Notes under the pieces: generated by a model
The model's database searches: none
What the model saw: the letters and a program-made list of their open reading frames with translations, nothing else
Told to the model about the DNA's origin: nothing
Program-made: the position numbers and the translations under genes
NCBI GenBank assembly: GCA_023398345.1
Contig: JAEWSK010000185.1
Coordinates: 1-7,388 of the forward strand
Source: Armatimonadota bacterium
Lineage (GTDB): Bacteria; Armatimonadota; UBA5829
Length of the DNA: 7,388 nt
Reading direction: 5' to 3'
Shown: piece after piece, positions 1-4,668 of the stretch
Layout: each line of letters starts with the position of its first letter
How positions within the stretch are numbered: the first letter of the stretch is position 1

Positions 1-1
1 G

Positions 2-124
2 CAGCATTGTGAGCGTGGATACATTGCGCATCTCGTAAATTTTCCATCGCATTTTCGGGTTTTGACCCCAGAACCTATCGTAGAAATAATGGCGACGGCA
101 CGAGTCAAAATGCGTCTTGCGTGA
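2..124 (+). CDS. C-terminal tail of a truncated gene, possibly a WYL-domain transcriptional regulator
   Basis: One frame is open from the left edge to a TGA at 122-124 and gives about 40 residues. The tail contains 'FRVLTPEPIVEIM' followed by a basic helix-like end (ARVKMRLA). A hydrophobic beta strand, a Val-Leu-x-Pro-x-Pro/Glu turn and a terminal amphipathic helix are the usual ending of WYL-domain regulators, whose last segment often reads like 'VEVLEPPELREEV'. WYL proteins are typically helix-turn-helix transcription factors with a ligand-sensing domain; none of that part is visible here. The assignment rests on this short resemblance, and the frame could be open by chance. If real, the gene ends 127 bases before the next start codon on the same strand, with no clear terminator between them. 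Confidence 0.42.
   Translation, partial: QHCERGYIAHLVNFPSHFRVLTPEPIVEIMATARVKMRLA
62..90 (+). promoter_or_regulatory. Possible sigma70 promoter for the nucleoid-associated-protein gene
   Basis: TTGACC at 62-67 and AATAAT at 85-90 are separated by exactly 17 bases, each one mismatch from consensus. Transcription would start near 97 and leave a leader of about 155 bases before the ATG at 252. The site lies inside the frame read as the tail of the upstream gene, so it may be a chance match. The leader also contains two GCATGC palindromes two bases apart (160-173) that could form a small hairpin. Confidence 0.3.
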
Positions 125-251
125 AAATGACCAAGATAAAGTAGACGGCTGCCAATTTCGCATGCACGCATGCTATCACAAAAACCAGTGCAAGGATAAT
201 CGCTTGCGTTCGCCTAAGAGATATTGGCATTATCCAGGAGGTTCGTTTTAC

Positions 252-1265
252 ATGCAATCCATCGAAGCAATCGAGCTAAACAGGCTGGTCATACACGGGA
301 TTTCCAATTTGGCAAAAGAGCCGGAAATCGCCGATAAGGAAGAAGTGCTCTCAGAAGGCTTGAGGCATTTTTTTGAAGAGCACATTCGCAACTGCATCAA
401 GTCTTCAAGCGCCAAAACAGCTAAATTCCACAATTCGGGGGCGACTGTCTCGACTTGCGCTGCGCAGATCGTAGATAGGCCGGATGATTTTGTGGAGCAG
501 TGCAAGGCAATGGGGCTGTGGTTTGCGCACCAGATGGAAGAAACTTCCCAAGCTTACACGTTCCTCGCAGTCGCGCTGTTTACTGATCTTGACACGGAAA
601 ACCGTCATATTGCCGTTTTGAAAATGGACTCGATAAAGGCCTATGTTCGCCGATCCGCCGGCCCTGAGTCATTCGAGCAAATTTCGATATTGCCCGATCC
701 CGCGAGGCAGTTGCTTAGATTCGCTGTCGTTCGGCCATATAGCGACGAAAATCGCTATGACATTATTTATCGAAACCAACCTGCATCCAGGGACGAAGAC
801 CCCGCCACGTCCGCGATGTGGCTGGAAGGATTTCTCGAGGCATACGAAGTCGCCACTCCGCGCCGCATGACCCAATTGGTGGTTAAAGAAACAGAAAACT
901 GGATCGTTCAAAACGAGGAGCAGCTCGACGAAGATGCCGCCGCGAAATTGCGCAACGCCGTGCGCACGATGGCTCAAAGCGAGGAAATCGACGTCGAGGC
1001 CATTGCAGAAAATGTCTTGCCAAATGAAGTTCAGCGCGAGGAATACATTGGCAGGTTGCTCGATAAGGGACTGACCGAGACGACATTCACCCCCGACCGC
1101 GATTGGGCCGAGCGCGCTTCTCGCAAGACGACCTATGTTTGCGACGACGGCGTGCAGGTATCCGGCCCCAGCGACGCAATCGACGACATAGTCCAGATAC
1201 TTCCCAAAACCCCTGACCGCAAGAGCAGACTTGTTATTGAAACAAGGAAGTTCATGCAAAAGTAG
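252..1265 (+). CDS. Nucleoid-associated protein, NA37/YejK (NdpA) family
   Basis: This encodes a 337-residue soluble protein with no signal peptide. Its layout resembles the 37-kDa nucleoid-associated protein family (E. coli YejK/NdpA, about 335 residues): an N-terminal 'IHGISN' strand, a long helical region (about 20-60), a central core with 'FLAVALFTDLDTENRHIAVLKMD' in two parts (104-126), the 'WLEGFLEAYEV' helix (190-200), an acidic helical stretch (213-256), and a C-terminal 'TPDRDWAERASRKTTYV' segment (280-296). Family members bind the nucleoid, but their precise role is poorly defined; some lie near phage-defence or mobile loci. The start at 252 is chosen because AGGAGG lies at 236-241. 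The frame stays open upstream to 117, but that extension has no ribosome-binding site and looks non-coding. Overall similarity to YejK is distant, so the family call is firmer than any functional statement. Confidence 0.7.
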   Translation: MQSIEAIELNRLVIHGISNLAKEPEIADKEEVLSEGLRHFFEEHIRNCIKSSSAKTAKFHNSGATVSTCAAQIVDRPDDFVEQCKAMGLWFAHQMEETSQAYTFLAVALFTDLDTENRHIAVLKMDSIKAYVRRSAGPESFEQISILPDPARQLLRFAVVRPYSDENRYDIIYRNQPASRDEDPATSAMWLEGFLEAYEVATPRRMTQLVVKETENWIVQNEEQLDEDAAAKLRNAVRTMAQSEEIDVEAIAENVLPNEVQREEYIGRLLDKGLTETTFTPDRDWAERASRKTTYVCDDGVQVSGPSDAIDDIVQILPKTPDRKSRLVIETRKFMQK

Positions 1266-1280
1266 TGCTAAAAGCTTACT

Positions 1281-1297
1281 CTGGCATACTTTTTGCA
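1281..1297 (+). promoter_or_regulatory. Sigma54 (RpoN) promoter of the first PEP-CTERM gene
   Basis: The element is CTGGCA at 1281-1286 and TTGCA at 1293-1297. The invariant GG (1283-1284) and GC (1295-1296) are separated by exactly ten bases, as sigma54 requires. It departs from the TGGCACG-N4-TTGCA consensus only in the CG after TGGCA. Transcription would start near 1308 and give a leader of about 144 bases. It lies 15 bases after the stop of the preceding gene. The second PEP-CTERM gene has the same kind of element, which raises confidence. Confidence 0.7.
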
Positions 1298-1451
1298 TTA
1301 TAAGAAAGTCAACCCGTAGCAAGTGCTCATACAGCCAGTTGTTCCCTTTGTCTCGAGGGAGGGCTATCGCGAGGGACTAGGCGGCGTGCGGATGCGCGCG
1401 TTTGCCTTAAGGCGCATGCTGCGGTTCCGGCACACATATGGAGGGATCGAA

Positions 1452-2156
1452 ATGAAACGAACGATCTTAGCCTTATGCTTGATCGCCCTAGTGTTCGGAG
1501 CCGCCGGAACATCGCTGGCAGGTAGCAACGATAACTGGACGATTTACATGAAGGCGGCTGATTCAAATGGCGGCAATTACATTGCGTCACAGTGCCAGTT
1601 CGGCACATTGACTACTGCTACCGATTCGCCTGCGGAATTTTCTACAGGCAATGATGCTGCTAACGGTGTCGGGTCCGGCAAGGCAGCGGTACTTGCGTGC
1701 TTTGATCTTATAGGTGGTGCGCACGTGCCCGGCTTTTGGGGCTTCAATAAGGACATGCGCGCCCCAATTACGACAGGTCAGAAGATATGGAATCTGCATA
1801 TCTGGGTGCAGAGCAACTGGACAGCCGGCGACTTGGTGTTAACCGCCTGGAACAATGCGGGAAGCCTCGCGCTAAATGGTTCTTTTCCGGTCATTTTAAA
1901 GGTCGTCAATGATCCGACCGGCACGTATGCGGCAGGCACTACGCTGTATACGTTCAACGGCACAGGATCAATGCCGGCCGTAACATTTACCAACACTAAC
2001 GCCATCAAAGGCACTGCAGGTTATGTGCAGTTGCAGCTAATTGCAGGTGGGTCTCCAATTGTAACACCGGAGCCGGGCAGCATGGCTGCAATGTTAAGCA
2101 TGATCGGTGGGTTTTCAGGCATAATGCTCCGTCGCAGGAGACAAAAGCTAATATAG
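1452..2156 (+). CDS. PEP-CTERM sorting-domain protein (exported)
   Basis: This encodes 234 residues. An N-terminal signal peptide (MKRTILALCLIALVFGAAGT, then SLAG) probably ends near residue 23. The mature part is rich in Gly, Thr, Asn and Ala and is probably beta-structured. The C-terminus is a PEP-CTERM signal: Pro206-Glu207-Pro208-Gly-Ser, a hydrophobic segment (about 211-226) and Arg227-Arg230. In known systems an exosortase recognises this tail at the inner membrane, and many substrates belong to the exopolysaccharide or biofilm matrix. No exosortase is in the window. The start at 1452 is set by GGAGGG at 1440-1445 and the signal peptide; the open frame back to 1323 is leader. Cys48 and Cys83 could form a disulfide. 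The core motif R103-A-P-I...K111-I-W-N-L is shared with the protein encoded at 3607-4257, so the two are likely paralogs. The function of the mature domain is unknown. Confidence 0.88.
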   Translation: MKRTILALCLIALVFGAAGTSLAGSNDNWTIYMKAADSNGGNYIASQCQFGTLTTATDSPAEFSTGNDAANGVGSGKAAVLACFDLIGGAHVPGFWGFNKDMRAPITTGQKIWNLHIWVQSNWTAGDLVLTAWNNAGSLALNGSFPVILKVVNDPTGTYAAGTTLYTFNGTGSMPAVTFTNTNAIKGTAGYVQLQLIAGGSPIVTPEPGSMAAMLSMIGGFSGIMLRRRRQKLI

Positions 2157-2181
2157 GCACAATGGCATAATATGGATATAT

Positions 2182-2220
2182 CAGGGCGGGCACGCGTGTC
2201 CGCCCTGTTCCATGTTTATT
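2182..2220. terminator. Bidirectional hairpin terminator between convergent genes
   Basis: CAGGGCGGGCACG and its near-perfect inverted complement (one G-T pair) fill 2182-2207, forming a GC-rich stem of about 11-12 pairs. A T-rich stretch follows (to 2220), and the opposite side is also AT-rich (2168-2181). It lies between the stop codons of the PEP-CTERM gene (ending 2156) and the minus-strand amrB gene (stop at 2221), so it probably ends both transcripts. Confidence 0.82.
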
Positions 2221-3081
2221 TTAGGAACTAACGCTTATTGCTGCATAGCCGACTACTTGGTCGCTGTCGCCTGTAATATCTCCGGATGTGTAGTGAATCA
2301 ATTTGCTCGCCTTGATCGCTCCGAGTTTTACGCAGGCGTCAATCATAACCGCTGCTGCTATCACTCCGCACATTGTAATGTCCCGTGAGTATACCACCTC
2401 AACCAAGCCGTGCGCGTCCAAGTTCAATATTTGCTTTATTGCCAGCGCATCTTTTGCATCGACTGCAGTTTTGGATTCGTAGTGCGTGAAATCACTGCTC
2501 GCAATAACAATTGCATTTTTACCGCGTATGGCCTCAGCGATTGCATGTCCCAAATCATCTACCATCGCCAGCGCATCACCTATATTCATGTGCGCCAGCG
2601 ATATTGGCACAATGCGTATTGCATCCCCCGCCAAATATTGAAGGAACGGCAGTTGTACTTCTATGGAATGCTCTCTTGCATGCGCGAGTTCATAGGTTTT
2701 ACAGTAATTTGAAATATTTTGTATAGCCTCGGCGATTTCATTATCGACATGAAGCGTGCCCAACGGCGTGACCCATTCGTCTTCGTCGCTCAACGCCGCC
2801 GCCGGGCCAAGCCCATAGTGGTTTGGCCCAAGTATCACGGCGATTTCCGGCATTGCGTCCGCTGCGAGGGCGTCGTATGCCCATGCAGCCGCTCCGCCGG
2901 AATAGACGTATCCCGCGTGAGGACTCACCAACCCCATTATATGTCTAGCTGATTTAGGAGTTTTTAATTCAGGCAATCTGCCTGGCCCGAACGTGCCCGT
3001 GAAGCAATCTTCAATTTCACTAATCAGTCCCTCGCGCGTGCCATTATAGAACTGTCCCGCCACAACCGGTGTTCGCGCCAT
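2221..3081 (-). CDS. amrB: MEMO1-family protein, AmmeMemoRadiSam system protein B
   Basis: This encodes 286 cytosolic residues, a normal length for the family. The characteristic motifs are present in order: 'TPVVAGQFY' at the N-terminus, 'SPHAGY' (His55), 'GPNH' (His88), 'EHSIEVQLPFLQ' (137-148), 'SSDFTHY' (Asp197, His200) and 'MCG' (Cys238). The His/His/His/Cys set corresponds to the metal site described in human MEMO1. The fold is related to class III extradiol dioxygenases. In bacteria and archaea the family often occurs with an AMMECR1-domain protein and a radical SAM enzyme; neither is in the window, so this copy is a singleton as far as can be seen. The enzymatic role is not established. 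The start is supported by AGGAGG (complement of 3087-3092) five bases before the ATG. The gene converges on the first PEP-CTERM gene and diverges from the second, so it is probably transcribed alone. No convincing promoter was found on its strand. Confidence 0.93.
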   Translation of the reverse strand: MARTPVVAGQFYNGTREGLISEIEDCFTGTFGPGRLPELKTPKSARHIMGLVSPHAGYVYSGGAAAWAYDALAADAMPEIAVILGPNHYGLGPAAALSDEDEWVTPLGTLHVDNEIAEAIQNISNYCKTYELAHAREHSIEVQLPFLQYLAGDAIRIVPISLAHMNIGDALAMVDDLGHAIAEAIRGKNAIVIASSDFTHYESKTAVDAKDALAIKQILNLDAHGLVEVVYSRDITMCGVIAAAVMIDACVKLGAIKASKLIHYTSGDITGDSDQVVGYAAISVSS

Positions 3082-3123
3082 GCGTTCCTCCTCAACACCT
3101 GCACTATTTATTTATATTACCCG

Positions 3124-3152
3124 TTGACAACCAATTAGTCCTCGGCTATATT
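3124..3152 (+). promoter_or_regulatory. Sigma70-type promoter, copy 1 of a repeated form
   Basis: A perfect TTGACA (3124-3129), a 17-base spacer and TATATT (3147-3152) form a near-consensus promoter. The start would be near 3159. The -10 region reads GCTATATT followed by CCG, almost as in the promoters at 3309 and 4538. No annotated gene begins soon after it; the transcript would run through the possible PEP-CTERM relic, or it may be an untranslated RNA. Confidence 0.55.
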
Positions 3153-3188
3153 CCGTATGGAGAGCAAGATAAGTGCCCATCGCTCTGC

Positions 3189-3266
3189 ATGAGCATGTAT
3201 TGTGCTAAAAGTTTGTTGGTAGTTTTGTGGTTGGTCGGTATGGGTATACGCCGAAAAGAGAGGCGT
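3189..3266 (+). pseudogene. Possible relic of a PEP-CTERM C-terminal tail
   Basis: In the frame that also holds 3069-3410, this stretch reads a hydrophobic segment ending 'LWLVGMGIRRKERR'. The tail of the intact protein encoded at 3607-4257 ends 'LVGLVGFGIRRKK', giving eight of nine identities over LVG-(M/F)-GIRRK. The DNA from 3232 also resembles 4226-4252 (TGGTCGG, then CGCCG and AAA at equivalent places). No PEP motif, signal peptide or stop accompanies it, so it would be a decayed fragment. Chance similarity of a low-complexity hydrophobic-basic segment is a serious alternative. Confidence 0.22.
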
Positions 3267-3308
3267 TCAGTTCTGATGCCGAGTGAAAAATACAGTATAA
3301 TTGCTGAA

Positions 3309-3337
3309 TTGACACCCAATATATGTTGTGCTATATT
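3309..3337 (+). promoter_or_regulatory. Sigma70-type promoter, copy 2 of a repeated form
   Basis: TTGACA (3309-3314), a 17-base spacer and TATATT (3332-3337) predict a start near 3344. It matches the promoter at 4538-4566 at 26 of 32 positions from TTGACACCC through TATATTGCG, and both are preceded by GAGTGAAAA. It could give basal transcription of the PEP-CTERM gene at 3607 through a leader of about 260 bases, alongside the sigma54 promoter downstream. No terminator was seen between it and that gene. Confidence 0.62.
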
Positions 3338-3421
3338 GCGAACAGAGAAACTAGCACATGCACTTCATAGATTGCGCTTCAACCATGTGTTTGGTGATAG
3401 AGCCAAGTAAAATTACCCGTT

Positions 3422-3451
3422 TCGGCGCAAACCGAGGTTTACCAAGGCCGA
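3422..3451 (+). promoter_or_regulatory. Dyad/hairpin just upstream of the sigma54 promoter
   Basis: AAACC-GA-GGTTT (3429-3440) is a perfect ten-base dyad around two central bases, and TCGGC/GCCGA (3422-3426 and 3447-3451) flank it. The centre lies about 65 bases before the predicted sigma54 start. It could bind an enhancer-binding activator or another dimeric regulator, or form a hairpin in RNA made from the 3309 promoter. No matching dyad was found before the other sigma54 promoter, so the role is uncertain. Confidence 0.3.
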
Positions 3452-3472
3452 TCTACTCATGAGCTAAAGCAA

Positions 3473-3489
3473 TTGGCACGAAAATTGCA
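3473..3489 (+). promoter_or_regulatory. Consensus sigma54 (RpoN) promoter of the second PEP-CTERM gene
   Basis: TTGGCACG (3473-3480), AAAA and TTGCA (3485-3489) reproduce the sigma54 consensus TGGCACG-N4-TTGCA without a mismatch. GG (3475-3476) and GC (3487-3488) are ten bases apart. The start would be near 3500, leaving a leader of about 107 bases to the ATG at 3607. Transcription from such promoters needs RpoN and an ATP-dependent enhancer-binding activator; PrsR is the known candidate class in PEP-CTERM systems. Confidence 0.85.
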
Positions 3490-3606
3490 GATTAGTAAGT
3501 GCGAGAGATTTTCTAAGGAAACGCAGAGGTATAAAGGGGGAACGCGAAATTGAAGATTGCTAGCTTCAACATTAAATCATTAGTCAATTTAGGAGGAGGT
3601 GAAACA

Positions 3607-4257
3607 ATGAAGAAGCTTTTCGTTTTAGGAATCATAGCGGTGATGGTAATGGGTATGGCGGTGTCCGCAAACGCTGCTATTGACAGCCTGTGGATGATGC
3701 AGTTGAGAGCCTATAACGGTGCTGCTACACCAATAGCGTGGTCTACACTCACCCTCGGAACCAAGGTTGGTGCTAGTGATGGTTACACCACTACCAGTAG
3801 CGAAGATGCTATTGCTGCCAACCCGACAGGCACCCCAGGGATGCTCGTCAGCAACATCGTTGCAAATCAGCTCACGTCGAAGGATGTTCGTTCGCCACTG
3901 GCCAAGGGTGAGACGAAGGTATGGGATCTCCTAATGTATGTTGTGGGTGACACATCCAATCAGAACATCAGGCTGGATGGGTGGATGGCTGCTAATGCCA
4001 ACCAACTGAACGAGTCGACCGACGGTGATCCGAATATTACTCTCACTCTGATGCAGGGCGACACTGTTTTGTGGGCCGTGCCATACAACACAAGTGGCTC
4101 GCAGTCGGTACCAACGTTTACTACGCAAATCGCTTATACTGGTACACCGATTGCCCTGAAGCTCGTGGCCCAAACTGTTCCTGAGCCGGGCAGCATGGTT
4201 GCTCTTATGAGCGGTCTAGTTGGTCTGGTCGGATTCGGCATTCGCCGCAAAAAGTAA
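3607..4257 (+). CDS. PEP-CTERM sorting-domain protein (exported), paralog of the 1452-2156 product
   Basis: This encodes 216 residues. The signal peptide 'MKKLFVLGIIAVMVMGMAVS' is followed by ANA-A, with likely cleavage near residue 23. The mature domain has no cysteine and is rich in Thr, Asn and Gly. The C-terminus is a classic exosortase signal: Val191-Pro-Glu-Pro-Gly-Ser196, a hydrophobic stretch with Gly every few residues (197-211), then RRKK. The block D93-V-R-S-P-L...K104-V-W-D-L matches D101-M-R-A-P-I...K111-I-W-N-L of the other PEP-CTERM protein, and both begin the mature part with a Trp-containing strand. This suggests one family of surface or matrix proteins of unknown function. 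The ATG at 3607 is preceded by a very strong AGGAGGAGGTGA. An in-frame TTG at 3550 with GGGGGA before it could give a 19-residue extension. It is followed by a strong terminator, so it is a single-gene unit under sigma54 and perhaps sigma70 control. Confidence 0.9.
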   Translation: MKKLFVLGIIAVMVMGMAVSANAAIDSLWMMQLRAYNGAATPIAWSTLTLGTKVGASDGYTTTSSEDAIAANPTGTPGMLVSNIVANQLTSKDVRSPLAKGETKVWDLLMYVVGDTSNQNIRLDGWMAANANQLNESTDGDPNITLTLMQGDTVLWAVPYNTSGSQSVPTFTTQIAYTGTPIALKLVAQTVPEPGSMVALMSGLVGLVGFGIRRKK

Positions 4258-4306
4258 ATCCAAACCAAGAATTGCTGAAATAACAGTTACTCTTGGTATC
4301 AATTGT

Positions 4307-4349
4307 GAGGCCGCCGGTCTTTACCGGTCGGCGGCCCTCTTTTTCTTTT
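4307..4349 (+). terminator. Rho-independent terminator of the second PEP-CTERM gene
   Basis: GGCCGCC (4309-4315) pairs with GGCGGCC (4330-4336), and an inner GGT-CTTT-ACC or CCGGT-CTTT-ACCGG hairpin extends the stem with a small bulge. A long T-rich tract (CTCTTTTTCTTTT) follows. The stem begins about 50 bases after the stop codon. Confidence 0.9.
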
Positions 4350-4537
4350 CGAAATAGAACTTGAATAAAAGTGGAGATATAGAATTCAAAAGCCGCTACT
4401 TTCTTAGAGTAGGGCAAAGTGATAAAGTCCATAACGCTTGAGTATAGGTTTTTGTAAGCATCCGTATGGGCAAAATGATACCAAACTCGCACTCATCCCA
4501 ATTTTATGAATTAGCAACGAGTGAAAATATTATCAAG

Positions 4538-4566
4538 TTGACACCCCATAGATCGCATGCTATATT
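4538..4566 (+). promoter_or_regulatory. Sigma70-type promoter, copy 3, of the GWNMIS-protein gene
   Basis: TTGACA (4538-4543), a 17-base spacer and TATATT (4561-4566) place the start near 4573, only 45 bases before the first possible ATG (4618). The element is nearly the same as the one at 3309-3337 and shares GCTATATT with the one at 3124-3152. No sigma54 element is seen here, unlike in front of the PEP-CTERM genes. Confidence 0.8.
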
Positions 4567-4603
4567 GCGGTTGAGGGGCTTCAGAAAAAAGATGCATCCA
4601 AGG

Positions 4604-4668
4604 GGGAGGTAGATTCAATGTTCAAGTCTTATAATATTTCGAGAATGCTTAGTGGAGGTGAAAAGATG
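4604..4668 (+). promoter_or_regulatory. Tandem in-frame ribosome-binding sites and start codons
   Basis: GGAGGT at 4605-4610 lies seven bases before an ATG at 4618. A second GGAGGT at 4654-4659 lies six bases before an ATG at 4666. Both starts are in the same frame with no stop between, so the first would add 16 residues (MFKSYNISRMLSGGEK) before the signal peptide. The later start gives a normal signal peptide and is preferred for the annotation. The earlier one may be a real alternative start or a translational enhancer. Confidence 0.55.

Larger units (their letters stand above)
3082..3606. other. Long divergent regulatory region without a convincing gene
   Basis: This gap of 525 bases separates the minus-strand amrB gene from the second PEP-CTERM gene. 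On the plus strand it holds two sigma70-type promoters (3124-3152 and 3309-3337), a possible relic of a PEP-CTERM tail (3189-3266), a hairpin/dyad (3422-3451), a sigma54 promoter (3473-3489), and a leader with an inverted repeat TTGAAG/CTTCAA (3550-3569). An open frame spans 3069-3410. It starts inside amrB without a ribosome-binding site and has a sequence unlike a folded protein, so I do not annotate it as a gene. Confidence 0.6.
4258..4617 (+). other. Intergenic region with terminator and downstream promoter
   Basis: This gap of 360 bases holds an imperfect 3' hairpin (ACCAAGA/TCTTGGT, 4264-4270 and 4291-4297), the terminator at 4307-4349, the promoter at 4538-4566 and a strong ribosome-binding site at 4604-4610. 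The middle part (about 4350-4515) is AT-rich. It contains a small CTACT/AGTAG hairpin near 4397-4414 and otherwise shows no recognisable gene. A minus-strand open frame across 4205-4492 passes through the terminator and the end of the PEP-CTERM gene and is not credible. Confidence 0.6.

Noticed and set aside
669..1322. Minus-strand open frame of 217 codons opposite the nucleoid-associated-protein gene
   Set aside because: It is the antisense shadow of a well-supported gene, has no ribosome-binding site and no recognisable protein motif.
3069..3410. Plus-strand open frame of 113 codons in the divergent region
   Set aside because: It starts inside amrB with no ribosome-binding site, crosses two strong promoters and has an unconvincing composition. 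Only its middle part is kept, as a possible relic.
3358..3462. Small open frame of 34 codons after the 3309 promoter
   Set aside because: There is no ribosome-binding site and no recognisable sequence feature.
3411..3475. Possible riboswitch (considered cyclic-di-GMP class I because of a GCGCAAACC-like string)
   Set aside because: The conserved core strings and stem order of that class are absent. Only a short hairpin/dyad remains.
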